Position numbers and translations under genes: made by a program
Source: Noviherbaspirillum aerium
GTDB lineage: Bacteria; Pseudomonadota; Gammaproteobacteria; Burkholderiales; Burkholderiaceae_D
Direction: 5' to 3'
Assembly (NCBI RefSeq): GCF_008929045.1
Contig: NZ_VFAH01000001.1
Location: forward strand, 496,001 to 560,000
DNA: 64,000 bases
The notes under the pieces: model-generated
The model's input: only the letters and a program-made list of their open reading frames with translations
Databases searched by the model: none
What the model was told of the DNA's origin: nothing
Shown: positions 28,904-37,526 of the stretch, piece by piece
How the letters are laid out: each line of letters opens with the position of its first letter
Position numbering within the stretch: the first letter of the stretch is position 1

Positions 28904-29078
28904 GGCTGCGTCATTTTTCCTACACAATAAATTGCTTGCCATCCGCAGGAATTTCGGCATGCGCGAGCCGATCCGCACGGTTGTTCTTATTTAATGCAAG
29001 GAAATATATACCAAGTATTCACGACGCCGTAATGGCAATGCCAAACTACCAATTTGCACTTTGCGTTTGCCTAAATAA

Positions 29079-29108
29079 TTGACAGGGAAATGCAAAACAG
29101 TGTCTAAT
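29079..29108 (+). promoter_or_regulatory. Promoter of the rpmH-rnpA-yidD-yidC operon
   Basis: TTGACA (29079-29084), an 18-bp spacer and TCTAAT (29103-29108) form a near-consensus sigma70 promoter; the start would be near 29115, giving a ~90-nt leader before rpmH. Confidence 0.7.
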
Positions 29109-29204
29109 TGCGGGTTCACTGCCTGTTGCGTTTTGTGTATAGCGCACAAAACAAGAATGGGCCGCTGATGATTCCACCCATTTTTGCTGAATAGCGAGAC
29201 CAAC

Positions 29205-29339
29205 ATGAAACGTACTTACCAACCTTCCGTCGTCCGCCGCAAGCGCACCCATGGCTTCCGCGCACGTATGGCAACCCGCGGTGGCCGCGCTGTCCTCAAC
29301 GCTCGTCGCGCCAAGGGCCGCAAGCGCCTGGCCGTCTAA
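29205..29339 (+). CDS. rpmH: 50S ribosomal protein L34
   Basis: A 44-aa, extremely basic ribosomal protein ([20 protein letters not shown] at the start, ending GRKRLAV), full length and closely matching the L34 of betaproteobacteria. It assembles into the large subunit. It is the first gene of the conserved rpmH-rnpA-yidD-yidC cluster and is preceded by a strong promoter. It is too short for many gene callers' cut-offs, but the identification is unambiguous. Confidence 0.98.
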   Translation: MKRTYQPSVVRRKRTHGFRARMATRGGRAVLNARRAKGRKRLAV

Positions 29340-29369
29340 GCCACGTCAGTCCAACCGACGCTGCCAGCC

Positions 29370-29750
29370 GTGGGCGAATCTCGTTCACACAGCTACGCAC
29401 GCGATCGGCGAATCGTTAAAACGGATGATTTTTCATCCGTTTTTCGTTTGCGGCCTGTCTACCGGACCGCACATTTCGTCCTCTACGCGCGCAGCAACCA
29501 GTTGAGCCATGCCAGGCTCGGCATTGTCGCTGCCAAGCGCTTTGCGCCGCGCGCCGTTACCCGCAATACCATCAAGCGCGTCACGCGCGAGCTGTTCCGC
29601 CAGTCCGAACTGCCGCCGATCGACTGCATCGTCCGTCTTTCCAGACCCGTGAACGCCAAGGCCGATCCGGCTACCACGTCCGGCCTGAAAGCCGTGCTGC
29701 GTGCCGAACTCTCTCAGTTGCTGCTTTCCCAGACCCGGGCGCGAAAATGA
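29370..29750 (+). CDS. rnpA: Ribonuclease P protein component
   Basis: A 126-aa basic protein that binds the RnpB RNA and helps cleave the 5' leader from tRNA precursors. The family signature (R-N-x-x-K-R-x-x-R) is visible in [17 protein letters not shown] near residues 61-77, and the N-terminal [13 protein letters not shown] is typical. It starts with GTG 30 bases after rpmH; no strong Shine-Dalgarno is visible, so translation may be coupled to rpmH. The stop overlaps the yidD start (ATGA). Confidence 0.95.
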   Translation: MGESRSHSYARDRRIVKTDDFSSVFRLRPVYRTAHFVLYARSNQLSHARLGIVAAKRFAPRAVTRNTIKRVTRELFRQSELPPIDCIVRLSRPVNAKADPATTSGLKAVLRAELSQLLLSQTRARK

Positions 29751-30007
29751 AATCGGTTTTGCTGCTACTATTGCGCGCGTACAAGTTGGGCATCAGCCCA
29801 TTCCTCGGGCCCAAATGCCGTTTCCACCCAAGCTGCTCCGAATACGCGACCGAAGCCATCCGGGAACATGGCGCGGCGGCGGGCAGCCTGCTGACGGCAA
29901 AACGCTTGTGCAAGTGCCATCCATGGCATCCCGGGGGATTCGATCCGGTGCCGGAAAAGAAACCTGCCGCGCCGGAAGACAAAACTTGCAGTTGCCATCA
30001 TCACTGA
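29747..30007 (+). CDS. yidD: Membrane protein insertion efficiency factor YidD
   Basis: An 86-aa peripheral inner-membrane protein of the UPF0161 family that assists YidC-dependent insertion. The signature [24 protein letters not shown] is complete (residues ~15-38), followed by the second Cys motif [15 protein letters not shown]. The N terminus is an amphipathic helix. It overlaps rnpA by 4 bases and precedes yidC by 29 bases. The His/Cys-rich C terminus (CSCHHH) is short and variable in the family. Confidence 0.95.
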   Translation: MKSVLLLLLRAYKLGISPFLGPKCRFHPSCSEYATEAIREHGAAAGSLLTAKRLCKCHPWHPGGFDPVPEKKPAAPEDKTCSCHHH

Positions 30008-30036
30008 ATTTTCCTGACCACTGACTGACTATATTT

Positions 30037-31695
30037 ATGGATATCCAACGTACCGTCCTGTGGGTTGTGTTCTCGTTGTCCCTGCTGCTGTTATGGGATA
30101 ACTGGATGCGCCACAACGGCAAGCCCTCGATGTTCTTCCCGGGCACCACCCAACAGGCAGCCAAGCCGGCCGCGGCAGGCGGCAACCCGGTCAAGGGCGA
30201 CGTGCCCCAGGCCAGTGCGGGCGCAACGCCAGGCGCCAGCGCCGCGGCCGTTCCCTCGGGTGCACCTGCGGCAAAAAGCGAGATCATCACCATCACCACC
30301 GACGTCGTGAAGGTGGATGTCGACACCATGGGCGGCGAGATCAAGCGTCTGGAACTGCTCAAGCACAAGGACGCCACCGATCCGACCAAGAACATGGTCT
30401 TGTTCGAAGCGGGCGGCAAGCATACCTATATCGGCCAGACCGGCTTGATCGGCGGCGATTTCCCGAATCACAAATCGGTCTTCAGCGCCCGTCCGGGTCC
30501 GCGCACGCTCGACAACAACGAAACGGTGCAACTGGTGCTTGAGGCGGAGCAGGGCGGCGTCAAGCTGATCAAGACCCTGAGCTTCAAGCGCGGCGATTAC
30601 ACCATCGGCACGCGGCACGAAGTGGTCAACAACAGCGGCGCACCGATCAACCCGTCGCTGTATCTGCAGCTGGTACGCGATGGCAACAAGCTGGAAGGCG
30701 AGTCCTATTTCTACAGCACCTTCACCGGTCCGGTGGTCTACACCGATGTGGAAAAATTCCAGAAGATGACCTTCGAGGAAATTGCGGAAGGCAAGGCAAA
30801 GCATGTGACCAAGGCCAACGACGGCTGGGTGGCGCTGGTCCAGCATTATTTCGTGACCGCGATCCTGCCGCCGCAAAATGTGGCGCGTGAAATCTATACC
30901 AAGAAAATCGGCGACAACCTGTACTCGACCGGCACTATCCTGCCGGTCGGCACGGTCGCTCCCGGCGCTGCCTCCGCCATTGATTCGCGCCTGTATTCAG
31001 GGCCGCAAGAGTCGGACACGCTGGAAAAGCTGGCGCCTGGCCTGGACCTGGTCAAGGATTACGGCATCCTCACCATCATCGCCAAGCCGATCTTCTGGCT
31101 GATGGTGCAGATCCACAAGGTGCTCGGCAACTGGGGCTGGACCATCATCGCGCTGACCGTGCTGATCAAGCTGGCCTTCTTCCCGCTGTCGGCCGCAAGC
31201 TACCGCAGCATGGCGAAGATGAAGACCGTGACACCGAAGATGCAGTCGATCCGCGAGCGGTTCAAGTCCGATCCGGCCAAGATGAACCAGGCCATGATGG
31301 AACTGTATCGCACCGAGAAAATCAATCCGCTGGGCGGCTGTCTGCCGATTCTGGTGCAGATTCCGGTCTTCATCGCGCTGTACTGGGTGCTGCTGGCGTC
31401 GGTGGAAATGCGCAATGCGCCATGGCTGGGCTGGATTCAGGATCTGGCCGCACCTGATCCGTGGTACATCCTGCCGGTGCTGATGGCGGTCTCGATGTTC
31501 ATCCAGACCAAGCTCAATCCGACACCGCCGGACCCGATCCAGGCCAAGGTGATGATGTTCATGCCGATCGCATTCTCGGTGATGTTCTTCTTCTTCCCGG
31601 CCGGCCTGGTGCTGTATTGGGTCGTCAACAACGTGCTGTCGATCGCGCAGCAGTGGGTGATCACCAAGAACATCGAAAGCGGCAAGACGGCATAA
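30037..31695 (+). CDS. yidC: Membrane protein insertase YidC
   Basis: A 552-aa insertase for inner-membrane proteins, acting alone or with SecYEG. The N-terminal signal anchor is at residues ~6-22 ([18 protein letters not shown]), then a Pro/Ala-rich linker and the large periplasmic beta domain (~80-340). The conserved five-helix core follows ([40 protein letters not shown], with the catalytic-groove Arg/Lys region after it), to [16 protein letters not shown] near the C terminus. Length is normal for Gram-negative YidC. A strong terminator follows 20 bases downstream. Confidence 0.98.
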   Translation: MDIQRTVLWVVFSLSLLLLWDNWMRHNGKPSMFFPGTTQQAAKPAAAGGNPVKGDVPQASAGATPGASAAAVPSGAPAAKSEIITITTDVVKVDVDTMGGEIKRLELLKHKDATDPTKNMVLFEAGGKHTYIGQTGLIGGDFPNHKSVFSARPGPRTLDNNETVQLVLEAEQGGVKLIKTLSFKRGDYTIGTRHEVVNNSGAPINPSLYLQLVRDGNKLEGESYFYSTFTGPVVYTDVEKFQKMTFEEIAEGKAKHVTKANDGWVALVQHYFVTAILPPQNVAREIYTKKIGDNLYSTGTILPVGTVAPGAASAIDSRLYSGPQESDTLEKLAPGLDLVKDYGILTIIAKPIFWLMVQIHKVLGNWGWTIIALTVLIKLAFFPLSAASYRSMAKMKTVTPKMQSIRERFKSDPAKMNQAMMELYRTEKINPLGGCLPILVQIPVFIALYWVLLASVEMRNAPWLGWIQDLAAPDPWYILPVLMAVSMFIQTKLNPTPPDPIQAKVMMFMPIAFSVMFFFFPAGLVLYWVVNNVLSIAQQWVITKNIESGKTA

Positions 31696-31714
31696 TTGCT
31701 CCTGCCGCCGATAA

Positions 31715-31742
31715 AAAGCCCGTGCGCTGCACGGGCTTTTTT
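31715..31742 (+). terminator. Intrinsic terminator after yidC
   Basis: AAAGCCCGTGC (31715-31725) pairs with GCACGGGCTTT (31729-31739), followed by a T-run. It separates the rpmH-yidC operon from mnmE. Confidence 0.92.
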
Positions 31743-31798
31743 ATTGGTCTTTCTAGGCTGTGTTTGTGGTAAATCGGCACCTTGCCGCACTCCGGCAG

Positions 31799-31828
31799 TT
31801 GCCGGCCGCAAACTTCGAAAACTACAAT
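31799..31828 (+). promoter_or_regulatory. Putative mnmE promoter with start at the ATG
   Basis: TTGCCG (31799-31804), an 18-bp spacer and TACAAT (31823-31828) place the transcription start at about 31835, which is the mnmE ATG itself; the mRNA could be leaderless. Confidence 0.45.
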
Positions 31829-31834
31829 CGATTC

Positions 31835-33217
31835 ATGAATTACGACTCTTCTCCTATCGCAGCTATCGCCACCGCACCCGGACGGGGCGGTATCGGCGTG
31901 GTGCGCGTCTCCGGCAAAAACCTGAGCGCCGTCATGTCCGCCGTATGCGGCACCGTCGGGCTGCAGCCGCGCCACGCCACCTATCTGCCGTTCCGCAATG
32001 CCGACGGCAGCGTGATCGATCAGGGGATCGCCCTGTATTTCAAGGCGCCGCACTCCTATACCGGCGAAGATGTGCTGGAACTGCAGGGCCACGGCGGCCC
32101 GATCGTGATGCAGATGCTGCTCGCGCGCTGCCTGGAAGCCGGCGCCGATATCGACCTGCGACTGGCGCAGCCCGGCGAATTCACCCATCGCGCCTTCCTC
32201 AACAACAAGCTGGACCTGGCCCAGGCGGAAGCGGTAGCGGACCTGATCGAAGCCTCCACCGAAGCGGCCGCAAAATCGGCTTCGCAGTCGCTGTCGGGCG
32301 TGTTCTCGAAAGCCATCCATGAACTGGTCGACAAGGTGATCCACCTGCGCATGCTGGTGGAAGCCACGCTCGATTTTCCGGAGGAGGAAATCGACTTTCT
32401 GGAAAAATCGGACGCGCGCGGCCAGCTGGAACGGATCCGCGCCAACCTGGCGGAAATCTTCGAGAATGCGTCGCAAGGCGCGCTGCTGCGCGACGGATTG
32501 AATGTCGTGCTGGCCGGACAGCCGAATGTGGGCAAGTCGTCATTGCTCAATGCGCTTGCCGGCGCCGACGTCGCAATCGTGACCCCGATTGCCGGCACCA
32601 CGCGCGACAAGGTGACCGAAACCATACAGATGGAAGGCATTCCTCTCAACATCATCGACACCGCCGGAATCCGCGACGCGGGCGATGAAGTGGAACGCAT
32701 CGGCATTGAGCGGACCTGGGGTGAAGTGCACAAGGCCGACGTTATCGTCCACCTGCTCGACGCCAGCCGCGGGCCGACCCGGGCCGACGAGGAGATTGTC
32801 AGCCGCTTTCCGCCGAACGTGCCGGTGCTGCGCATCTGGAACAAGATCGACTTGTCCGGCCACAAGCCGGCAATCGACCGCATGAGCGACGCCACCCATA
32901 TCTACCTGTCGGCGGCGGACCGCCGCGGCATCGACCTGCTGCGCGCCGAACTGCTGCGGGTGGCAGGCTGGCAGCAGACCGGTGAATCCCGCTTCCTGGC
33001 GCGCGAACGGCATCTGCTTGCACTGAGGGCGGCGCGGGATCATCTCGACATGGCGGCCGATTATGTAGTTCAGGGCAGCCAGACCAGCGACCAGGCACTG
33101 GACCTGCTCGCCGAGGAATTGCGGATTGCCCAGGAACGGCTCAACAGCATCACCGGCGAATTCACCTCCGACGACTTGCTTGGGGTGATTTTCAGCCGGT
33201 TCTGCATTGGAAAATGA
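31835..33217 (+). CDS. mnmE: tRNA modification GTPase MnmE
   Basis: A 460-aa GTPase that, with MnmG, modifies the wobble uridine (U34) of several tRNAs. The N-terminal tetrahydrofolate-binding domain begins [19 protein letters not shown]; the G domain (~220-375) has G1 [10 protein letters not shown]3 DTAGI and G4 NKID; the C terminus ends in the catalytic FCIGK. The start at MNYDSS gives normal length; no Shine-Dalgarno precedes it. The usual partner mnmG does not follow within this window. Confidence 0.97.
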   Translation: MNYDSSPIAAIATAPGRGGIGVVRVSGKNLSAVMSAVCGTVGLQPRHATYLPFRNADGSVIDQGIALYFKAPHSYTGEDVLELQGHGGPIVMQMLLARCLEAGADIDLRLAQPGEFTHRAFLNNKLDLAQAEAVADLIEASTEAAAKSASQSLSGVFSKAIHELVDKVIHLRMLVEATLDFPEEEIDFLEKSDARGQLERIRANLAEIFENASQGALLRDGLNVVLAGQPNVGKSSLLNALAGADVAIVTPIAGTTRDKVTETIQMEGIPLNIIDTAGIRDAGDEVERIGIERTWGEVHKADVIVHLLDASRGPTRADEEIVSRFPPNVPVLRIWNKIDLSGHKPAIDRMSDATHIYLSAADRRGIDLLRAELLRVAGWQQTGESRFLARERHLLALRAARDHLDMAADYVVQGSQTSDQALDLLAEELRIAQERLNSITGEFTSDDLLGVIFSRFCIGK

Positions 33218-33334
33218 CTACGGTCGTCGCCGCTCCTTGATGCGCACCTCGCGCAGACGCAGCGAGCGGCGCATCGCCAATGTGGTGCCGATCAGCACCA
33301 GATAACTGCCAAACGCGATAACGATATCGAACAT
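33218..33334 (-). CDS. 38-aa single-span membrane protein
   Basis: The frame has an excellent Shine-Dalgarno (AAGGAG, 6 bases before the ATG), one hydrophobic helix (IVIAFGSYLVLIGTTLAM, residues ~4-21) and a strongly basic tail (RRSLRLREVRIKERRRP). That is the typical layout of a small N-out or hairpin-anchored membrane protein with a cytosolic positive tail. It is convergent with mnmE, its stop touching the mnmE stop. No family is recognised. Confidence 0.65.
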   Translation of the reverse strand: MFDIVIAFGSYLVLIGTTLAMRRSLRLREVRIKERRRP

Positions 33335-33452
33335 GTCGCACTCCTTATGGTCGCTTGCCGGAGTTAGATGCAAGAGCCGTTCCCGCAGCCCTGGTTTTGA
33401 TCAAGGAAAAATATTCCTGACATATCATTGACTTAGGGTAATTTCTCGTCGC

Positions 33453-33487
33453 TTATCCACATGCTTGTCCACCGGATTTGTGAACAA
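33453..33487. promoter_or_regulatory. DnaA-box pair, module A
   Basis: TTATCCACA (33453-33461) and, 17 bp later, TGTGAACAA (33479-33487, complement TTGTTCACA) face each other; a third degenerate box TTGTCCACC lies between (33465-33473). An AT-rich stretch with the dyad AGGAA-AAATA-TTCCT (33404-33418) is just upstream. The same pair geometry recurs at 33857-33891. Confidence 0.65.
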
Positions 33488-33502
33488 GTCGATGCGAAAA
33501 AA

Positions 33503-33724
33503 TCAGGCGGTCACATCCGCAAGAAGGCGATGGGCAAGGGCGGTGGCCTGCTCAAGCGCCTGTTCCGGGCTGTCCGAAGGTGCGGCGACGGTATGCCGGG
33601 CTTCCTCGCTTGACTTGCCTCGCTCCCGGCTGACCAGCACGACTCCCTGGAACTGACCGTTGTCCAGCTCCTGGATGTCAGCCTGCGCGACCCAGTCTGC
33701 CTTGGTGTATTTCACTGCTGCCAT
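33503..33724 (-). CDS. Small protein of unknown function between DnaA-box pairs (73 aa)
   Basis: A 73-aa soluble, acidic-to-neutral protein (MAAVKYTKADWVAQADIQEL...) with no Cys and no membrane segment; a beta-rich first half (GQFQGVVLVSRERG) and a helical second half (SPEQALEQATALAHRLLADV). AAAGGAG lies 6 bases before the ATG, so translation is credible. No family is recognised. It is flanked on both sides by identical-geometry DnaA-box pairs and carries a further box-like motif (33736-33744) in its promoter region, which suggests that DnaA may regulate it. Confidence 0.65.
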   Translation of the reverse strand: MAAVKYTKADWVAQADIQELDNGQFQGVVLVSRERGKSSEEARHTVAAPSDSPEQALEQATALAHRLLADVTA

Positions 33725-33735
33725 GGCGTTCTCCT

Positions 33736-33744
33736 TTGTTCACA
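33736..33744. promoter_or_regulatory. DnaA-box-like site in the promoter of the 73-aa gene
   Basis: TTGTTCACA, one base from the relaxed consensus TTWTNCACA, 12 bp before the start codon (minus strand). It overlaps the region around the Shine-Dalgarno and could repress the gene. Confidence 0.4.
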
Positions 33745-33856
33745 TCTTCAAGTCGATATAGGACTATGCGAAGCGCCAGATGTTCGCGCCTGCCCCCATT
33801 TTGACCATGAAGAAAAAACCCTTTGGAAACAATGCATTAAGCATGTTGGTCCGGCC

Positions 33857-33891
33857 TTATCCACAGGATTGGGCACAGGAAATGTGAACAA
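33857..33891. promoter_or_regulatory. DnaA-box pair, module B
   Basis: TTATCCACA (33857-33865) and, 17 bp later, TGTGAACAA (33883-33891): the same two boxes, orientation and spacing as module A 404 bp away. The 17-bp spacers differ in sequence, so the boxes rather than the whole segment are what is repeated. Confidence 0.65.
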
Positions 33892-33914
33892 TGCGGGCAG
33901 GCTGGACGGAAAGA

Positions 33915-33941
33915 GAAACGGCACCCCGAAGGTGCCGTTTC
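33915..33941 (-). terminator. Intrinsic terminator of the CAP-domain gene
   Basis: GAAACGGCACC and GGTGCCGTTTC form a perfect 11-bp stem with a 5-nt loop; on the minus strand a T-rich CTCTTTCC follows. It lies 30 bases past the stop. Confidence 0.75.
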
Positions 33942-33971
33942 CAAGGCAATGCCCAGTTGGGACGCTTACTC

Positions 33972-34946
33972 TTACTGGGTCGTGAAGGACCAGCTGCGGT
34001 TGATATTGCTGGACCAGGGCACGTTGTTGGCGCCGATTCCCGATACCTTGCCGACGAAGCGGACATCGTAGACCGTACCCGCGGTCAACGGTGTAAGCGG
34101 AACGATCGCGGCGGCCGACTCGGGCGTCTGCGGATCATCCACCTTTCTCAGCAGCCGGGCAGGCAATGCATTGCCGCCGCGCGGCGTGATGGTGAAGGTT
34201 TGCACTTCGATGCTGTCGGTGATGTTGGCATGCACGCTGACCGGGTAACCCACTTCATTCGCATTCGGGACCGGGTCCGGCGATTCATTGTCACTGAAAA
34301 AATTGCGCGGTACCCGGGTCTGATCGGCTACCGGATAATGCACGATGTTTCCTTGCGCCAATCCGCCGTTCAGCCCCAGCGCGGTGAAATTGGTCGTGAA
34401 GTAGGTGAGTCCGCCAGAACGGCCGGCGGAGCCGACGCCGGCTTCCTTGAACATCGGCTCGAAAATCACGAAGCGGTGGTAGATTGCCGCGATCAGGTCT
34501 TCGGCGGCATTGGCGCCGGAAGTGTCTGTGGTGGCGGAAATCACTTCGCCGTAGGCGAAGCCGGCACTGGAGGTGAGCGGATAGCCGGCCGCGCGCAGAC
34601 GGTCGCCGGCGGTACGTCCGGTGAAGCCTGGCTTGCCTACGGTTTGCTCATGGGTGATCGTGTCGTTTTCACGCTGATAGACCGAATGGCCGAGCGCCGC
34701 GCTATCGATCACCGTATTGCGGTTGACCGCCTGGATGCCGAGCTGGCGGCGGCGGAAATTGAACCAGTTGAACCCGTCGGTCGCGGTATTGCCGGTTGCC
34801 TGCGGAACTCCCGTGTCCTGGGGAGCGACCGATGCTGCGGCATTGGCAGAGGTGGTGACGCTGTTGTTTTCGCCGCCACCGCCGCAGGCGGTCAAAATCA
34901 GCGACGAGAGAAGGAGGGGGATGATCGAGCGCTTTGTTCGCCCCAT
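33972..34946 (-). CDS. CAP/SCP-like domain lipoprotein
   Basis: A 324-aa lipoprotein. The signal peptide ends in lipobox LILTACGGGG (Cys near residue 21). The CAP (SCP/PR-1-like) domain covers ~60-220: FNWFNFRRRQLGIQAVNRN, SAALGHSVYQREND, HEQTVG, and GEVISATTDTSGANAAEDLIAAIYHRF. A short Ig-like beta domain follows, ending LTAGTVYDVRFVGKVSG and SWSFTTQ, similar to bacterial Big_5-type folds. CAP proteins bind sterols, metals or cell wall in other systems; function here is unknown. The start is at the Met with AAAGGAA upstream. Confidence 0.88.
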   Translation of the reverse strand: MGRTKRSIIPLLLSSLILTACGGGGENNSVTTSANAAASVAPQDTGVPQATGNTATDGFNWFNFRRRQLGIQAVNRNTVIDSAALGHSVYQRENDTITHEQTVGKPGFTGRTAGDRLRAAGYPLTSSAGFAYGEVISATTDTSGANAAEDLIAAIYHRFVIFEPMFKEAGVGSAGRSGGLTYFTTNFTALGLNGGLAQGNIVHYPVADQTRVPRNFFSDNESPDPVPNANEVGYPVSVHANITDSIEVQTFTITPRGGNALPARLLRKVDDPQTPESAAAIVPLTPLTAGTVYDVRFVGKVSGIGANNVPWSSNINRSWSFTTQ

Positions 34947-35180
34947 GAGGATTCCTTTGGCAAATTGAGTATGCTGAGACGGCATACCGTAAAGATAAAA
35001 CGCCGGTTAGACGGCGGGTATTACATTCAGTTGCAGCTGGTCCGGAAATTATGGGCATGAGACCGCCTTCGGACAGTTGCCGGCGGCGCGGATAATGAGG
35101 TCGGCAAGCAGGCATGGCTTTCCACCCTAGTCCAAAACAGGGCCGCTCGTGTTGATGTATCCATAGCTTCGGTCAAAACA

Positions 35181-36593
35181 TCAGGCTGGCAGGAGCGGAA
35201 AACGGATGCTGACTTTCAGTCCGGGGCCTTGCCGGCCATCCGACAGTGTTATCGCGGCCTTGTGCATTGCGGCAATATCCCGCACGATGGTGAGGCCGAG
35301 GCCGCTGCCATCGGCATTGGCAGCCTGGGATGATGCCGCGCGGTAAAAAGGGGCGAACACCTTGTCGCGCTCCGTCTGCGCGATGCCCGGGCCGTTATCT
35401 TCGATTTCCAGCAGGCCGCCGCCGTCGGCGCTGACGCGCAGGCTCACCTTGCCGCCGGCGGGCGTATAACGGATGGCATTGTCGACCAGATTGGAAATCA
35501 TCTCGTGCAGCAGCAGCGGATTGGCCAGCACCATCACCTCGCCGCCGGCGTCCAGCTCGAGGTCGATCTCCTTGCGCACCGCCTGCAGCGCCAGGTCGAG
35601 ACCGACCTGGCGGGCGGTTTCCACCAGCGATACCGGCTGCAGGTCGGCAACCGCGGCGCCATGCTCGGCGCGGGCCAGCGTAAGCAGCCGGTTGGCCAGG
35701 TGCACGGTGGCATCGGTGGTGCGCGCAATGCTTTCGACGATGTCGCGCATGGCCTGGGGATCATTGGCCCGCAATGCCAGTTCGGCCTGGGTCTTGAGAA
35801 CGGTGAGCGGCGTGCGCAGCTGGTGCGAGGCATCGGCGATGAAGCGGCGCTGGCCGGAAATGAGGGTTTGCAGGCGCGCCATGTAATCGTTCATCGCGGC
35901 AACCAGCGGGCGTACTTCGCGGTGCACCAGGTCGGGGTCGAAATTGGACAGATCGGTGGGCGAGCGCGCCTCCACGTCCGCGGTCAGCTGCATCAGCGGC
36001 CGCAGTACGAAGCGCACCGCGAACCAGGCCAGCACCGCCGCGGCGAGCACCAGCAGCGCCTGGCGCGACAGGGTGTCGAGCAGGATCTTGCGAGACAGTT
36101 CATGCCGTCCCTGCAGCGTTTCGCCGACTTGAATCAGCGCGATGCCGCGCATCGAATCGTCGTACACCGGCTGGTACAGGGCGGCAATGCGGACCGGCTC
36201 GGTACGGTAGGTGGCGTGATAGAAATACACCAGTGCCGGATAGGCGTCGGAGCGCGCCACATGCTTGGGCAGGGACGGCAAGTCTTCGTAGCCGGAAACA
36301 TGTTCGCCCTTGACGCCCGTGACCCGGTAATAGATCCGTCCTAGCGTATCGGTCTCGAAACTGTCGAGCGCGACGTAAGGAACGTCGGCCACCACCCTGC
36401 CGTTGGCAATCGAGACCCGTTCGGCCAGCGCGCGGGTCGAGGCCAGCAGCGACCGGTCATAGGCCTGGTCGGCCGCTTCCAGCGCATTGTTGTAGACGGA
36501 GACCGCATCGATCACGACCAGCGCCGCCAGCGGAATCAGCAGCCAGCGCAGCAGTTGCGAGCGCAGGCTGCCGAGCGGAGCCAGCGGCATCAT
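35181..36593 (-). CDS. Sensor histidine kinase (TctE/QseC-like)
   Basis: A 470-aa membrane kinase. Two membrane segments (about 12-30 and 165-190) bracket a periplasmic domain of the TctE/2CSK_N type (RGIALIQVGETLQGRHELSRKI). A HAMP-like linker precedes the dimerisation box ADASHQLRTPLTVLKTQAEL (phosphorylated His ~257). The ATPase has the N box LVDNAIRYTPAGG and G boxes EIEDNGPGIA and GSGLGLTIV. It overlaps the upstream response-regulator gene by 4 bases, forming one operon. The divergent TctC receptor gene suggests that it senses a carboxylate. Confidence 0.93.
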   Translation of the reverse strand: MMPLAPLGSLRSQLLRWLLIPLAALVVIDAVSVYNNALEAADQAYDRSLLASTRALAERVSIANGRVVADVPYVALDSFETDTLGRIYYRVTGVKGEHVSGYEDLPSLPKHVARSDAYPALVYFYHATYRTEPVRIAALYQPVYDDSMRGIALIQVGETLQGRHELSRKILLDTLSRQALLVLAAAVLAWFAVRFVLRPLMQLTADVEARSPTDLSNFDPDLVHREVRPLVAAMNDYMARLQTLISGQRRFIADASHQLRTPLTVLKTQAELALRANDPQAMRDIVESIARTTDATVHLANRLLTLARAEHGAAVADLQPVSLVETARQVGLDLALQAVRKEIDLELDAGGEVMVLANPLLLHEMISNLVDNAIRYTPAGGKVSLRVSADGGGLLEIEDNGPGIAQTERDKVFAPFYRAASSQAANADGSGLGLTIVRDIAAMHKAAITLSDGRQGPGLKVSIRFPLLPA

Positions 36594-37270
36594 TGCGGCT
36601 TTTCTTCCAGCAGGTAACCCAGTCCGCGCAGCGTGGTGATGGCAACGCGCCCCGGTTCGCCGCGTTCGAGCTTCTTGCGCAGACGGTGGACATAGATTTC
36701 AATCGCATCGGTGCTGGCATCGTCGTCGAGCGCGAACACTTCGTCGAACAGTTTCTCTTTCGACACGGCGCGGCCGGCGCGGGTCAGCAGGACTTCCAGC
36801 ACCGCATGCTCGCGCGGCGTCAGCGCCAGCGGCGCGCCGCCATAGGTGAACATGCGGGAGACGGTGTCGAAGGACAGCGCACCGCAGGTCAGGGTGACGG
36901 CTTCATTGCCTTGCGAGCGGCGCAGCAGCGCCTTGACCCGCGCCTCCAGTTCGGCCAGCTCGAACGGCTTGGGCAGGTAGTCGTCGGCGCCAAGGTTGAG
37001 CCCCTGCACGCGTTCATTGAGGCCGCCGCGCGCGGTCAGCACCAGCACCGGCGTCTTGCTGCCGCGCGCGCGCAGGCGCTTGAGCACTTCGAGACCGTCC
37101 ATGCGCGGCAGCGTCAGGTCGAGGATGATCAGCGCGTATTCCTGGGTATGCAGCAGGGCATCGGCATCGGCGCCGTCCATCGCGCATTCGACCGTCAGGC
37201 GCGCATCCTGCAGCGCCTTGCTGATCCAGCGCGAGAGTTCGGCATGATCTTCGACCAGGAGGATTCGCAT
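36590..37270 (-). CDS. OmpR-family response regulator (TctD-like)
   Basis: A 226-aa two-domain regulator. Receiver residues are intact: Asp8 in LLVEDHAEL, phospho-acceptor Asp51 in IILDLTLPRMDG, and Lys101 in YLPKPFELAEL. The C-terminal winged helix has LALTPREHAVLEVLLTRAG and the recognition segment ASTDAIEIYVHRLRKKL. It is translated first in a two-gene operon with the kinase. Three TGAAAGC repeats at 11-bp spacing, 54-82 bp upstream of its ATG and between it and the TctC gene, are a likely binding site for autoregulation and for control of the divergent transport genes. Confidence 0.95.
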   Translation of the reverse strand: MRILLVEDHAELSRWISKALQDARLTVECAMDGADADALLHTQEYALIILDLTLPRMDGLEVLKRLRARGSKTPVLVLTARGGLNERVQGLNLGADDYLPKPFELAELEARVKALLRRSQGNEAVTLTCGALSFDTVSRMFTYGGAPLALTPREHAVLEVLLTRAGRAVSKEKLFDEVFALDDDASTDAIEIYVHRLRKKLERGEPGRVAITTLRGLGYLLEEKPQ

Positions 37271-37323
37271 GTGATGTCTCGATGAAGAATGAAAATCGTG
37301 GCGGCTCTGTGGCCGGGTGAAAC

Positions 37324-37352
37324 TGAAAGCCTGTTGAAAGCCAATTGAAAGC
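37324..37352. promoter_or_regulatory. Three direct repeats TGAAAGC at 11-bp spacing
   Basis: TGAAAGC at 37324, 37335 and 37346, exactly one helical turn apart, in the 256-bp gap between the response regulator and the divergent TctC gene. This is the layout used by OmpR/PhoB-type dimers binding head-to-tail. The 12-bp palindrome CGCCATATGGCG (37381-37392) lies next to it. Confidence 0.65.
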
Positions 37353-37526
37353 TGCGGCGGTTATGTTGCCCCGACAACGGCGCCATATGGCGTGAACAGC
37401 CTTGCGCCGCACATGATACGCATTTCAACCCGCTTGCAAAAGCATGCCAGCATGCGCTGCGGGATGGCGCGATAATCAGCGGCATTGGCAACGTCGGCAA
37501 CATCGGCGGCAGGCAGAGGAGGCGAA

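Larger units (their letters stand above)
28713..29204. other. dnaA-rpmH intergenic region (candidate oriC)
   Basis: A 492-bp non-coding region between divergent dnaA and rpmH, the usual place for a betaproteobacterial origin. It is AT-richer than its surroundings in the right half (about 28980-29110, including ATTTAATGCAAGGAAATATA), a possible unwinding element. I can find only one perfect DnaA box (28895-28903) and one near match (TGTGTATAG, 29134-29142), fewer than expected for an origin. It also holds the rpmH promoter. Confidence 0.6.
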
